Notes: generated by a model not told the origin, from the letters alone. A stretch of DNA of 64,000 nucleotides from Acidobacteriota bacterium (GCA_003577145.1 QEUP01000004.1:185752-249751); one strand, 5' to 3'. Shown: positions 52,473-60,861, counted from the stretch's first letter. Program-made: numbers and translations.

Positions 52473-52556
52473 GCGGACGTGGCGGAATTGGCAGACGCGC
52501 CAGGTTTAGGTCCTGGTGCCCGAAAGGGCTTGGGGGTTCGACTCCCCCCGTCCGCA
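52473..52556 (+). tRNA. tRNA-Leu (UAG)
   Basis: It is 84 nt long. The acceptor GCGGACG pairs with CGTCCGC followed by discriminator A. The anticodon arm is CCAGG-TTTAGGT-CCTGG with anticodon TAG at 52507-52509. The long variable arm (TGCCCGAAAGGGCT) is typical of a class II leucine tRNA, and GGGGGTTCGACTCCCCC is the T arm. The 3' CCA is not fully encoded (CCG follows). Confidence 0.97.
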
Positions 52557-52575
52557 CCGCCTGCCCACCTCGGGT

Positions 52576-52581
52576 TACGTT
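52576..52581 (+). promoter_or_regulatory. -10 box of a leaderless promoter
   Basis: TACGTT is followed by 7 nt and the GTG at 52589. It supports that start over longer in-frame ones running through the tRNA. Confidence 0.45.
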
Positions 52582-52588
52582 TCTTCCC

Positions 52589-53665
52589 GTGCACCTCGGT
52601 GAGATCCGGACTCCGGCGCTGGTGGTCGATGTGGACATCTTCGAGGGGAACGTCGCCGCGATGAGCCGTGCCCTTCCCCGAGATCGCCTTCGACCGCATG
52701 TGAAGGCCTGGAAGTGCACCACGCTGGCACGCATGCTCTTCGAGGCCGGCCACCGCGGGTTCTGCTGCGCCACGCTTCGCGAGGTCGAGGGCATGGCGTC
52801 GGCGGGACTCGGCGAGGATCTGCTGCTCGCCAACCAGACGCTGGACACCGCAAGGTTGGCCGCGATTGCCGGATCGGGTACTGCGCGGCTCACTGTCGCG
52901 GTGGACTCGGAGGACACCATCCGGGTGGCGGCGGCCGCAGGGGTGAAGGAGGTCCTCATCGACGTGAACGTCGGGATGCCCAGATGCGGCTGCCAGCCCG
53001 AGACCGCAGGCAAGCTCGCCGATCTCGCCCGGGCGAGCGGCCTCGATGTGCGCGGGGTGATGGGATACGAAGGGCACGCGGTGGGAAACCCCGACCGCGG
53101 CGCTCGCCAGGAGCAGGTCGACGGCGCCGTGTCCATGCTTCGTGAGGCGTACGACGAGGTGGGGGGCGAGGTCGTCTCGGCGGGCGGGACGGGAACCTAC
53201 GACATGCACGACTGGGCCAGTGAGATCCAGGCAGGCTCCTTCGCCTTGATGGACGCGCAGTACGCCCTGCTCGACCTCCCGTTCCGCCCGGCGCTGTTCC
53301 TCCTGGCGACGGTGATCTCGGTCAACCCCGGGGGCTACGCCGTGTGCGACGGCGGTCTCAAGTCGTTGGGGATGGACCACGGCAACCCGTCGATGCAGAA
53401 CGGAGAGGTGTGGTTCTGCTCCGACGAGCACGTGACCTTCGCTCCCTCAGCCGACCACCCGGTGGCTGTGGGAGATCTGGTGTGGCTCACCCCCGCCCAC
53501 GTCGACCCTACGGTGGCACGCCACGAGCACCTCGTAATCGCTCGCGGGCCCGCTTCGGCTGCCGACGGCCCCCGGGATCGGTCCAGGCTCGGCCCGGACA
53601 ACCCGGTCGCCTGCGAGGAGTGGGAGGTCCTCGACGCCTGGGACATCGACCTGCGCCACTGGTGA
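52589..53665 (+). CDS. PLP-dependent D-threonine aldolase-like enzyme (DSD1 family)
   Basis: The 358 aa product has an alanine-racemase-like N-terminal barrel with RPHVKAWKC (Lys39/Lys42; one forms the PLP Schiff base), LIDVNVGMPRCG and SAGGTGTYD for phosphate binding. The C-terminal domain has DEHVTF and TPAHVDPT. The metal pair His304-x-Asp306 fits D-threonine aldolases, whereas D-serine dehydratases have His-x-Cys. It would cleave D-3-hydroxy amino acids to glycine and an aldehyde. The start is set at GTG 52589 by the -10 box and the conserved N terminus (EIRTPALVVD). Confidence 0.85.
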   Translation: MHLGEIRTPALVVDVDIFEGNVAAMSRALPRDRLRPHVKAWKCTTLARMLFEAGHRGFCCATLREVEGMASAGLGEDLLLANQTLDTARLAAIAGSGTARLTVAVDSEDTIRVAAAAGVKEVLIDVNVGMPRCGCQPETAGKLADLARASGLDVRGVMGYEGHAVGNPDRGARQEQVDGAVSMLREAYDEVGGEVVSAGGTGTYDMHDWASEIQAGSFALMDAQYALLDLPFRPALFLLATVISVNPGGYAVCDGGLKSLGMDHGNPSMQNGEVWFCSDEHVTFAPSADHPVAVGDLVWLTPAHVDPTVARHEHLVIARGPASAADGPRDRSRLGPDNPVACEEWEVLDAWDIDLRHW

Positions 53666-53720
53666 GCGTGCCCGACATCTCCCTCCCGCGCCACCTCCAC
53701 CCCCCCCACCCCCGACCCAC

Positions 53721-53773
53721 CCGTTCTTGGCAGCATTACCCCCTCCATGCGCTGAAAACGCTGCCAAGAACGG
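53721..53773. repeat. Hairpin repeat, left copy flanking the DUF559 gene
   Basis: CCGTTCTTGGCAGC pairs with GCTGCCAAGAACGG (14 bp, perfect) around a 25 nt loop. The loop holds CTCCATGCGCTGAAAAC, which is shared with the right copy. It lies 8 nt after the DUF559 stop, and its orientation matches the right copy. Confidence 0.85.
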
Positions 53774-53781
53774 CTGGGGTG

Positions 53782-54750
53782 TCAGGCGACGGTGCCGGGG
53801 TGCTCCCTCGAGCGGGCCTTGATCAGCTGTCGGATCTCGGAGCAGACCTGACCGGGACGGTTCCGTAGGTCACCCAGCGAGTACCGCATGATCAGCCAGC
53901 CCGCAGCATGTAGTGCGTTCTGCCGGGCATGATCGGCCTCCATATCTGCCCTGGAGGCGTGGAAGGCCATGCTGTCGATCTCGATGCCGAGCTGCACCGA
54001 CGGTTCGGCGAAGTCCAAGAAGCGCTTCTTTCCGGCGAGCTCGACCTCGTACTGGTACTCGAGCGCAGGCCCTCCGTGGTCCCGCAGGACCCGGGCCATC
54101 AACGTCTCGAGCTCGGACTTGGGCTCGACGATCTGCAGCGGTCGGTCCTCTATGACCATCCTCAGCGTTCCGCAGCCTCGCCTCCCTTTCTTGGCGCACT
54201 CCTGGAGTATCGCCTGCAGCCCGTCGATGGTGGCCAACTTCCGGATGAGTGCCCTGTCGACAGCCGATTCGAGGATCCAAAGCGGAACCGTGGCCCCGAG
54301 ATCGAGAAGCGTCCGGAGCGGATTGGTGACCGGGATACCGAAGCGGAGGGTGAGATGTGACGGCTTGAGGTCGAGGCTTCGATGCATGACCACACCTGCC
54401 AGCCGGGGGCCACGGGGACGGGGCATGGCGATCTCGATCGGTGGATCGAGATCCACGAGCCCCCACAAGGAAGCCGCAGCCCGGTGCGAGACGACAGCAT
54501 CGTCACCGGCTGCCAGGCAGGCGGCCATCAGCGATTGGTGTCTGGTGACCGGGGCACCCGCCGTGCGGTAGACGCCGGCATGCAACTGGTGAAGCCGGCC
54601 TTGGCGAACCCACCGATCGACCGAGCTCCCCCGCATCCCCAACCGCAGCAGCGCTTCTCGGGTCAGGAGGCCGTGATTTCCTCTTGCCATCTCGTCGAGC
54701 TTCTCTGTGTACCCAGCCATGCCCGCCATCCAACCATCGCCGAGTGACAT
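53782..54750 (-). CDS. DUF559 nuclease-like protein with AbiEi-type winged-helix N terminus
   Basis: The 322 aa product has an N-terminal AbiEi-antitoxin-like winged helix (about 20-75, NHGLLTREALLRLGM and GVYRTAG) and a middle domain with PRGPRLAGVVMHRS and PLRTLLDLG. The C-terminal DUF559 (Vsr/PD-(D/E)xK-like) domain carries FLDFAEP and LGIEIDSMAFH, giving plausible Asp and Glu-x-Asp metal ligands. This combination is frequent and multicopy in actinobacteria; its role is unproven. The ATG at 54750 uses an AAGAAGG site within the right hairpin; ATGs at 54729 and 54720 are alternatives. Two near-identical hairpins bracket the gene. Confidence 0.8.
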   Translation of the reverse strand: MSLGDGWMAGMAGYTEKLDEMARGNHGLLTREALLRLGMRGSSVDRWVRQGRLHQLHAGVYRTAGAPVTRHQSLMAACLAAGDDAVVSHRAAASLWGLVDLDPPIEIAMPRPRGPRLAGVVMHRSLDLKPSHLTLRFGIPVTNPLRTLLDLGATVPLWILESAVDRALIRKLATIDGLQAILQECAKKGRRGCGTLRMVIEDRPLQIVEPKSELETLMARVLRDHGGPALEYQYEVELAGKKRFLDFAEPSVQLGIEIDSMAFHASRADMEADHARQNALHAAGWLIMRYSLGDLRNRPGQVCSEIRQLIKARSREHPGTVA

Positions 54751-54756
54751 CGAACC

Positions 54757-54803
54757 TTCTTGGCAGCAATACCCTCTCCATGCGCTGAAAACGCTGCCAA
54801 GAA
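54757..54803. repeat. Hairpin repeat, right copy flanking the DUF559 gene
   Basis: TTCTTGGCAGC pairs with GCTGCCAAGAA around a 25 nt loop that matches the left copy in all but two or three bases. It begins 6 nt upstream of the DUF559 ATG, so its arm supplies the ribosome site on the minus strand. Confidence 0.85.
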
Positions 54804-54833
54804 TGGCTGGGGGAGGGTCGCGTTGAGGGGCCC

Positions 54834-55436
54834 TCAGCGCCCGAGCTCGGCGACCATCGCCCGCAGCGCCCGCCCACGATGGGAGATGGCGTGCTTCTCG
54901 GCCCGCGACATCTCGGCAAAGGTCCTCCCGTCACCTTCGTCGGGCACGAAGACCGGGTCGTAGCCGAAGCCCCCGGCGCCGCGCGGTGCATCGGTGATGT
55001 GACCCCGGACCGTCCCTTCGGCGGTGACGGAGCCGCCGTCGGGGAACACCACCACCACCACGGTCCTGAACCGGGCTCGGCGATCCCGGTTGGGCGCCGC
55101 GCTCAGCGCGGCGAGGAGCTTGGCGACGTTCGCCTCGTCGACCGGCATGCCCGGCCTGATCGATTTGGCTGCCCAGCGGGCCGAGTGCACGCCTGGCGCA
55201 CCTCGTAGAGCATCTACCTCCAAGCCGGTGTCGTCGGCCAGCGCCGGCAGGCCGGTGGCAGCGCAGATCGCCTCGGCCTTCAGCCGGGCGTTGCCCTCGA
55301 GCGTCCCGGCACTCTCCTCGACGTCGGGGACGTCGCCGGGGCGGGCCACCAACTCGAACTCGCCACCGAGTATCTCGGCCATCTCGGCCGCCTTGTCGGG
55401 GTTGGCGGAGGCGAGGACGAGACGGCGTCTGCTCAC
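54834..55436 (-). CDS. rdgB: XTP/dITP diphosphatase (HAM1/RdgB)
   Basis: The 200 aa product opens with [14 protein letters not shown] and has [13 protein letters not shown] near residue 65, [16 protein letters not shown] and a final SHRGRAL. These are the standard substrate and Mg-binding elements of the Ham1 family. It removes inosine and xanthosine triphosphates from the nucleotide pool. GTG start overlaps the rph stop (GTGA). It is last in the order MBL hydrolase, rph, rdgB, as in M. tuberculosis. Confidence 0.94.
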   Translation of the reverse strand: MSRRRLVLASANPDKAAEMAEILGGEFELVARPGDVPDVEESAGTLEGNARLKAEAICAATGLPALADDTGLEVDALRGAPGVHSARWAAKSIRPGMPVDEANVAKLLAALSAAPNRDRRARFRTVVVVVFPDGGSVTAEGTVRGHITDAPRGAGGFGYDPVFVPDEGDGRTFAEMSRAEKHAISHRGRALRAMVAELGR

Positions 55437-56197
55437 CTGGGCCCAGACCCCGGCACCGGGCCCGCCGTGCGGGGAGCCGGCGGGACGGCAACCATCTCGT
55501 TCTGGAGGTCGACGATCTCGCGAATCCCCTTCTCGGCCAGGCCCAGCAGGTCATCGAGCTCGCCGCGGCTGAACGGCAGACCCTCAGCGGTCCCCTGGAC
55601 CTCGATGAAGCGCCCGGAGCCGGTCATCACCACGTTCATGTCGACCTCTGCGGCTGCGTCTTCGACGTAGGGCAGGTCGAGCACGGCGACGCCGTCGACG
55701 ATGCCCACCGACACGGCGGCGCAGTTGTCGGTGAGCGGATGCTGATCGAGCATGCGGGCCTGAACCAAGCGGGTACAGGCGTCGTGCAACGCGATGTAGG
55801 AGCCACAGATCGACGCGGTGCGCGTCCCGCCGTCGGCTTGGAGCACGTCGCAGTCGATGAGGATCTGCCTCTCGCCGAGAACCACCATGTCGGTCACGGC
55901 CCGCAACGAGCGTCCTATGAGGCGCTGGATCTCCTGGGTGCGTCCGGTCTGTCGGCCCCGGGTGGCTTCCCGCCTGATCCTCTCGGGCGACGAGCCCGGC
56001 AGCATCGAGTACTCGGCGGTCACCCACCCCTTGCCGCTGCCGTACATCCAGCGGGGGACGCTGTCGTCGACCATGGCGGTACACAGCACCTTGGTCTTGC
56101 CGAAGGTGACCAGCACCGACCCGGCCGAGAACTCGGTGAAGTCCCGCTCGAAGGTGATCGGCCGCAGCTCGTCGGGTTGACGTCCATCGGTTCTCAA
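55433..56197 (-). CDS. rph: Ribonuclease PH
   Basis: The 254 aa product is a full-length RNase PH with [13 protein letters not shown] at the start, the RRE...R phosphate-binding element in [20 protein letters not shown], and [18 protein letters not shown]. It trims tRNA 3' ends by phosphorolysis. The TTG start overlaps the upstream stop as TTGA, and its stop overlaps the rdgB start. The tight overlaps on both sides indicate a single transcript. Confidence 0.94.
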   Translation of the reverse strand: MRTDGRQPDELRPITFERDFTEFSAGSVLVTFGKTKVLCTAMVDDSVPRWMYGSGKGWVTAEYSMLPGSSPERIRREATRGRQTGRTQEIQRLIGRSLRAVTDMVVLGERQILIDCDVLQADGGTRTASICGSYIALHDACTRLVQARMLDQHPLTDNCAAVSVGIVDGVAVLDLPYVEDAAAEVDMNVVMTGSGRFIEVQGTAEGLPFSRGELDDLLGLAEKGIREIVDLQNEMVAVPPAPRTAGPVPGSGPR

Positions 56198-56937
56198 AGC
56201 TCGTACCTCTCGTGGGGTCGGGCGAGCGACACCTGGGCGCCGAAGGCCTCGCTGCCCTGCTCGCGGTACAGCTCGGGGCGCCCCGTCGGGATCATATGTG
56301 TCAGCACGAGACGGTCCACTCCCGCCGCCCGGGCCATGGCGCCCGCCTGGGCGGTCGTCAGGTGGACTCCGTGGGCGCGCTCCTCCTCGTCAGCGGCGAA
56401 GGTCGCCTCGCACAACGCCAGGTCGATCCCGTCGCCCAGCTCTCGGAACGACCAGCCGCATGCGGTGTCGGCCGAGTACCCCAGTGAGGTCCCGCCGGAG
56501 TCGATCCTCATGCCGAGCGTCTCGATCGGGTGGTCAGTGCGACTGAACCGGAAGCTCAGCCCGCCGATGGCGATCTCGTCTCCTTCGGTGATGGTGCTCC
56601 AGGCGATGGTGGGAGCGAGGTCGTTGCTCGAGGTGAACAGCACCGCGAGGGACAGTGTGCCGGCCGTGCCGTACACCGGCAGGCCTTCCAGGTCGAGCAC
56701 GTACTTCCAGGCGTTCCGCAGAACCGGCAGGTCGAGCCAATGATCGGGGTGAGCGTGGCTGAGCACGACCGCGTCGAGCGCCGCGAGATCCATGTGCTGC
56801 TGGAGATTGGCGACCGATCCCGACCCGGCTTCGATGAGGACGTTCACTCCTCCACCCTGCAGCAGGTAGCCGCTGCAGGCGTTGCCGGCACCGGCGTAGG
56901 TGCCGGAGCATCCGAGGACGGTCAACTCGAGTGACAT
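56194..56937 (-). CDS. MBL-fold metallohydrolase, Rv1339-like phosphodiesterase candidate
   Basis: The 247 aa product has the metallo-beta-lactamase motif SHAHPDHW near residue 60, further ligands in YSADTACG and VLTHMIP, and the RNase Z-like overall length. In M. tuberculosis the gene at the same place (between murI and rph) is Rv1339, reported as an atypical cAMP phosphodiesterase. Position and motifs fit, so hydrolysis of cyclic nucleotides is a reasonable but untested inference. ATG start; 45 nt separate it from murI. Confidence 0.82.
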   Translation of the reverse strand: MSLELTVLGCSGTYAGAGNACSGYLLQGGGVNVLIEAGSGSVANLQQHMDLAALDAVVLSHAHPDHWLDLPVLRNAWKYVLDLEGLPVYGTAGTLSLAVLFTSSNDLAPTIAWSTITEGDEIAIGGLSFRFSRTDHPIETLGMRIDSGGTSLGYSADTACGWSFRELGDGIDLALCEATFAADEEERAHGVHLTTAQAGAMARAAGVDRLVLTHMIPTGRPELYREQGSEAFGAQVSLARPHERYEL

Positions 56938-56982
56938 GAGGCGGGTTTCTCGCAGGTGGCGAGGCGGGTGTCCTGATGCACG

Positions 56983-57798
56983 CTATCGCTCCACGTCCCA
57001 TGCGATGCTCTCCGCGGTTGCCAGCTCGGGGCCGAGCAAGCGGCTCCCCAGCTCCCGGAACCAGACCACGTCGCCCGAGGAGATGAACCGCGGGCGCGGG
57101 GGCGGCGCGTAGGCGGGGCGGGCCAGGTCGAGCTCGTCGAGCAGGTGCATCACCTCGAAGGCCGTCTCGTCGGCCGAGGAGACAAGGACGACCTCACGGC
57201 CGAGGACATCGCTGATGGTGCGGGCCAGGTACGGATAGTGGGTGCAGCCCAGCAGCAGGGTGTCGACGGCCGCCGTGCGCGCCGGTGCCAGGAGGCGCTC
57301 GGCGAGCACGTGGACCTGATCGGAGTCGGTCTCGCCCCGTTCGACGAACTCGACGAACCCTGGACACGCGAGACTGGTGAGTGCCACCTCGGAGTCTGCT
57401 TCGTGCACGGCCCGCTGGTAGGCGCCGGACCGGATCGTGCCGACCGTCCCGATCACACCTACGCGTCGATTGCGCGTCGCCGATACGAGGGCGCGCACAC
57501 CGGGCTCTATCACCCCCAACACCGGAACCGGGCTGTCTCGCTGGAGCTCCTCCAGGGCTGCAGCAGATGCGGTGTTGCAGGCGACGATGACCAGCTTCAC
57601 TCCGAACCGCTCGACCAGGGTTGCGGTGATCTGATGGGCGAACACGCGGACCTCTGCGAGCCGTCGCGGCCCGTACGGATAGCGGCCGGTGTCGCCGATG
57701 TAGACGAGCTCCTCGTGAGGCAGGAGGTCCAGCACAGCCCTGGCGACGGTGAGCCCTCCGAAGCCGCTGTCGAACATGCCGAGGGGTCGCTCGCGCAT
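56983..57798 (-). CDS. murI: Glutamate racemase
   Basis: The 271 aa product carries FDSGFGGLTVARAV, VACNTASAA with the first catalytic Cys and LLGCTHYPYL with the second. YIGDTGRYPYG is the substrate loop. It supplies D-glutamate for peptidoglycan. The ATG at 57798 is preceded by TAGCCT at 6 nt, so the mRNA is probably leaderless. It heads the murI, MBL hydrolase, rph, rdgB operon. Confidence 0.95.
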   Translation of the reverse strand: MRERPLGMFDSGFGGLTVARAVLDLLPHEELVYIGDTGRYPYGPRRLAEVRVFAHQITATLVERFGVKLVIVACNTASAAALEELQRDSPVPVLGVIEPGVRALVSATRNRRVGVIGTVGTIRSGAYQRAVHEADSEVALTSLACPGFVEFVERGETDSDQVHVLAERLLAPARTAAVDTLLLGCTHYPYLARTISDVLGREVVLVSSADETAFEVMHLLDELDLARPAYAPPPRPRFISSGDVVWFRELGSRLLGPELATAESIAWDVER

Positions 57799-57804
57799 CG
57801 CATC

Positions 57805-57810
57805 AGGCTA
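57805..57810 (-). promoter_or_regulatory. -10 box of a leaderless promoter
   Basis: TAGCCT on the minus strand lies 6 nt before the murI ATG at 57798. Confidence 0.5.
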
Positions 57811-58039
57811 AGGGACCGAGCCGATGGGCGAGGAGCCAGCGTGACAGCGCGCGGTCGAGCCGACCGCAGCTCGGCGTGACGAACATCTCGGCGCGAGCGG
57901 CCTGACCTATCCGCGCAGCCCGGAAGGCACTCATCTGCCCGATGGTCCTGCCGACAATACGGCTAGAGGAGTTGGCCCCTGACCACGGAGAAGTGAAGTG
58001 GCCCGCCTCACCGCCGCGTGGAGACCAAGTGGAGTCCAA

Positions 58040-58468
58040 GTGGAGATACTGCTCATCGAGGACAACCCGGCTGATGCGCAATTGCTCGAAGTGGCCGCGG
58101 CCGAGACCGGTCTCGCCGACTGCATCCACACTTACGAGACCGGAGAGGCCGGCCTGGAGGCCCTGGAGCAGAGGCTGACGGATTCGACGGCTCCCCTGCC
58201 CGACCTGGTGTTGTTGGACCTCAACCTGCCGGGCATCGACGGCAAGGCGGTGCTCAAAGCGATCCGGGAGAACCACCGGCTCACGCACCTGCCGGTTGTG
58301 GTGTTGACGACCTCGGACGACTACACCGACGTCGTAGCTTCCTACGAGCTGCACGCCAACGCGTTCATAACCAAGCCACTTGGCCTGGACGGATTCGTCG
58401 AGGTTGTCGAGGGCATAGAGAGCTTCTGGTTCGCCCTGGCTCGGCTGCCATCCGAGCGAGCCCGCTGA
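58040..58468 (+). CDS. Response regulator receiver-only protein (Rcp1/CheY-like)
   Basis: The 142 aa product is a stand-alone receiver domain. EILLIEDNPADAQLLE provides the acidic pocket, LVLLDLNLPGIDG the phospho-acceptor Asp, VVVLTTSDD the conserved Thr/Ser and ITKPLGLDGF the Lys. No output domain follows. The family of phytochrome-linked single-domain regulators looks like this. GTG 58040 is chosen because the domain starts there; GTG 57998, also with a GGAG site, would add 14 residues. No histidine kinase is near. Confidence 0.88.
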   Translation: MEILLIEDNPADAQLLEVAAAETGLADCIHTYETGEAGLEALEQRLTDSTAPLPDLVLLDLNLPGIDGKAVLKAIRENHRLTHLPVVVLTTSDDYTDVVASYELHANAFITKPLGLDGFVEVVEGIESFWFALARLPSERAR

Positions 58469-58489
58469 GCGGCGGCTCACCAGGCGCAC

Positions 58490-58515
58490 AACGAGCTGCC
58501 CGCCGCTAGCTCGTT
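58490..58515. terminator. Hairpin between response regulator and cysM
   Basis: AACGAGCT and AGCTCGTT pair perfectly around a 10 nt loop, 21 nt after the response-regulator stop. It lies between convergent genes and could serve either strand. There is no U-tract. Confidence 0.4.
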
Positions 58516-58561
58516 GGCGGGTGCCACGCCATCGCTCCTCAGCTCAGCGTGACGTCCCGGA

Positions 58562-58588
58562 TGACCGGCCGTTGGATGTGGCCGGTCA
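58562..58588 (-). terminator. Hairpin overlapping the cysM stop codon
   Basis: TGACCGGCC and GGCCGGTCA are perfect nine-base arms around a 9 nt loop; the first bases on the minus strand are the TGA stop. It is a likely terminator or 3'-end stabiliser for cysM. Confidence 0.5.
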
Positions 58589-59533
58589 GAAGTAGATGAT
58601 TCGCTCGGCGCGCTTGACCACCTCGTCGAGCGGATCGGTCCACGCCCCGGTGGAGAGGTACTTCCAGCCGCCGTCGGCGGCGATGAACACGATGGTGCCC
58701 TCGTCGATGCGCTCGGCCTGCTTTACCGCGCCGGCGGCGGCCGCACCCGTCGAGATGCCGGCGAAGATGCCGACGCCGGCGAGATGGCGGGTGTACTCGA
58801 GTGACTCGCGTGGCCGCACGATGCTCTTGCCGTCGAGCAGCTCCGAGCCTCCCCATTTGTCGAACACGGGCGGGATGTAGCCCTCGTCGAGGTTGCGCAG
58901 GCCTTCGACCGTCTCACCGACGGGGGGCTCCACTGCGTACACGCCGACCTCGGGCTTCTGCTCCTTGAGGTAGGTGCCTGCGCCCATCAGCGTCCCGCTG
59001 GTGCCGAGACCGGCGACGAAGTGGGTGACCTCGGGGCAGTCCCGCAGTATCTCGGGACCGGTCGTCTCGTAATGGGCCCGCGGGTTCGCCTCGTTGGCGT
59101 ACTGGTAGAGGAATACCCACTCGGGGTGTTCCTCGGCCAGCTCTTGTGCACGACGTACCGCACCGTTGGAACCCTCGGCTCCGGGGGTGAGGATGATCTC
59201 GGCATCGAACACCTCCAGCAGCTGGCGGCGCTCGATGGAGACGTTCTCGGGCAGCACGATCTTGATGTGGTAGCCCTTCATGCGGGCGATCATCGCCAAC
59301 GCGATGCCGGTGTTGCCAGATGACGGCTCGATGATGGTCTTGCCCGGCTCCAGTGACCCGTCGGCCTCGGCCTCTTCGATCATGGCCTTGGCGATGCGGT
59401 CCTTGATGGAGCCGGCGGGGTTCTGGCCCTCGAGCTTGGCGAGCAGGCGCACACCCGGCTTGGGACTGAGGCCGCTCACGTCGACCATGGGCGTGTTGCC
59501 GATGAGATCGAGTACGGACTGGTGGACTGTCAT
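58586..59533 (-). CDS. cysM: Cysteine synthase (CysM-like)
   Basis: The 315 aa product is a fold-type II PLP enzyme. LEGQNPAGSIKDRIA holds the Schiff-base Lys near residue 45, EPSSGNTGIALAM binds substrate and GTSGTLMGAG binds phosphate. In M. tuberculosis the gene next to mec uses the sulfur carrier CysO as sulfide donor. Here mec lies directly upstream, but no cysO fits between them. It might instead use free sulfide. ATG with a GAGAG site; a dyad and a TAGAAT box lie in its leader. Confidence 0.88.
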   Translation of the reverse strand: MTVHQSVLDLIGNTPMVDVSGLSPKPGVRLLAKLEGQNPAGSIKDRIAKAMIEEAEADGSLEPGKTIIEPSSGNTGIALAMIARMKGYHIKIVLPENVSIERRQLLEVFDAEIILTPGAEGSNGAVRRAQELAEEHPEWVFLYQYANEANPRAHYETTGPEILRDCPEVTHFVAGLGTSGTLMGAGTYLKEQKPEVGVYAVEPPVGETVEGLRNLDEGYIPPVFDKWGGSELLDGKSIVRPRESLEYTRHLAGVGIFAGISTGAAAAGAVKQAERIDEGTIVFIAADGGWKYLSTGAWTDPLDEVVKRAERIIYF

Positions 59534-59578
59534 GTCGGGTTCTCTCAGATGTGGCGTAGGGCCCGGGAGCCGGAGCCA

Positions 59579-59603
59579 AATCTTGACCTACATGGTAAGG
59601 ATT
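59579..59603. promoter_or_regulatory. Dyad overlapping the cysM start region
   Basis: AATCTTGACC-TACAT-GGTAAGGATT has arms matching at 8 of 10 positions. On the minus strand it follows TAGAAT (59601-59606), so it would cover the transcription start. The layout recalls Rrf2-family (CymR/IscR-like) sites of cysteine genes; this is tentative. Confidence 0.4.
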
Positions 59604-59675
59604 CTAGCCCGGCGCGGTCCACCTGCCATGCGTCACAGCCCTCACGAGCTCCGACAACGTGGCTCCCGGCGCTTG

Positions 59676-59700
59676 GCAACGCCTCAGCCCTTGGCGTTGC
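59676..59700 (-). terminator. Hairpin downstream of mec
   Basis: GCAACGCC and GGCGTTGC pair around a 9 nt loop, 83 nt after the mec stop and before the cysM promoter. It suggests that mec and cysM are separately transcribed. Confidence 0.35.
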
Positions 59701-59782
59701 TTCGCTTACGCTCGACAACGCCCGGCTCCGCCGACCCGAGTCGTCAAGACCCGCTGCTGGGCTGGCGTCTCCGCAGCCATGC

Positions 59783-60187
59783 TCAGCCCTCGACCGCCAC
59801 GGGCTCCTCGCTGATCTCACCGTCGACGATGCGAAACGAGCGCAACACCGGTTCGGGTTCGGCCAGCGACACGATCACATACGACCATGCCGGATCGGGG
59901 GCCTGCTCGACATCGGTGGGAGAGGGGTAGGCAGCGGTGTGGGTGTGGCTGTGCATCACCCCCAGCAGTTCCATCCCCCGGCTCTCGGCGTGGCGATCGG
60001 CGCGGAGATGGTCACGCGGATCGACGGTGTACACCCGAGCCGACCGGGCCTCGTTGCGGCACGGGTAGAAGACCGGTGCGTTTCGCTGCGCCGGATCGCC
60101 CGCGAGCAGCCCGCACGCCTCCTCGGGCAGGCAGTCATAGGCGTGGCCGAGCATCTCCATGTACGCCGATCGCGACAGCCGTAGCAT
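59783..60187 (-). CDS. mec: Mec-like JAMM metalloprotease
   Basis: The 134 aa product has the complete JAMM/MPN+ zinc site: catalytic Glu in PEEACGLLAG (near residue 23), and MHSHTHTAAYPSPTD with H-x-H, Ser and Asp. In M. tuberculosis Mec cuts cysteine from the CysO-cysteine adduct formed by CysM. Its presence next to cysM implies the CysO route, but the carrier itself is not in the window. It is divergent from smpB, with a TAGTGT box 9 nt before the ATG. Confidence 0.87.
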   Translation of the reverse strand: MLRLSRSAYMEMLGHAYDCLPEEACGLLAGDPAQRNAPVFYPCRNEARSARVYTVDPRDHLRADRHAESRGMELLGVMHSHTHTAAYPSPTDVEQAPDPAWSYVIVSLAEPEPVLRSFRIVDGEISEEPVAVEG

Positions 60188-60235
60188 CGCTGTCAGACAC
60201 TACCCAGCGCCGGGAGAGGGGCTGCACCCAGCCGC

Positions 60236-60241
60236 TATCGT
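60236..60241 (+). promoter_or_regulatory. -10 box of a leaderless promoter
   Basis: TATCGT is followed by 6 nt and the GTG at 60248 of smpB. Confidence 0.5.
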
Positions 60242-60247
60242 GACCTG

Positions 60248-60733
60248 GTGGCTCCCCCCGGGACCAAGATCGTCGCCACCAACCGCCGGGCCCGCCGCGA
60301 CTACGAGCTCGGTGCCGTCATCGAGTGCGGCCTCGTCCTCAAGGGCAGCGAGGTCAAGTCGCTGCGCGAGTCGAAGGTTCAGCTGGCCGACGCCTACGCG
60401 CGGATAGAGAACGGTGAGATGTGGCTGCTGGGCCTCCACATCGCGCCCTACAGCCACGGCCAAGGGGTCATGGGCCACGAACCCGATCGTCGGCGCAAGC
60501 TCCTGCTGCACCGCAGCGAGATCCAGCGGATCCGGTCGAAGGTGGACCAGGATCGCCTGACCCTCGTACCGCTGAGCCTGTACTTCAAGAACGGCAGGGC
60601 CAAGGTCGAGATCGCCTTGGGCAAAGGCCGCCGCACCGTCGACCGGCGCGAAGAGATCGCCCGTCGTGACGCCGACCGCGAGGCCGCCCGGGCGATGGCC
60701 AGATCACGGCGCCGGGCCCACGACGGCGACTAG
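60248..60733 (+). CDS. smpB: SsrA-binding protein SmpB
   Basis: The 161 aa product has the OB-like SmpB core: NRRARRDYELGAVIECGLVL, GSEVKSLRESKVQLADAYA, RKLLLHRSEI and FKNGRAKVEIALGKGRR. A basic C-terminal tail (RDADREAARAMARSRRRAH) mimics a codon in the decoding centre. It delivers tmRNA to stalled ribosomes; its RNA partner lies 2.8 kb downstream on the same strand. GTG start, apparently leaderless. Confidence 0.95.
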   Translation: MAPPGTKIVATNRRARRDYELGAVIECGLVLKGSEVKSLRESKVQLADAYARIENGEMWLLGLHIAPYSHGQGVMGHEPDRRRKLLLHRSEIQRIRSKVDQDRLTLVPLSLYFKNGRAKVEIALGKGRRTVDRREEIARRDADREAARAMARSRRRAHDGD

Positions 60734-60861
60734 TTGTGCTTCGAGGCTGGTTGGGGTGCGGGAGGGGGAGCCTCCCGGCTTCCCCCTCGCCCTGGCCCGA
60801 GCGGCTTGTACGCGAGGGCCAGCAGCAGTCGGCACGGCCAAAGGCCGCCCGATCGAAGCGT

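Noticed and set aside
52184..53431. A 415-codon minus-strand open frame
   Set aside because: It crosses the tRNA-Leu gene and opposes the D-threonine-aldolase-like gene. It has no domain.
53690..53720. C-rich tract before the left hairpin
   Set aside because: It is simple sequence without a pairing partner; no function is evident.
59545..59820. A 91-codon minus-strand frame in the mec-cysM gap, considered as cysO
   Set aside because: It overlaps mec, is Arg/Ser-rich, and does not end in the GG of a sulfur carrier.
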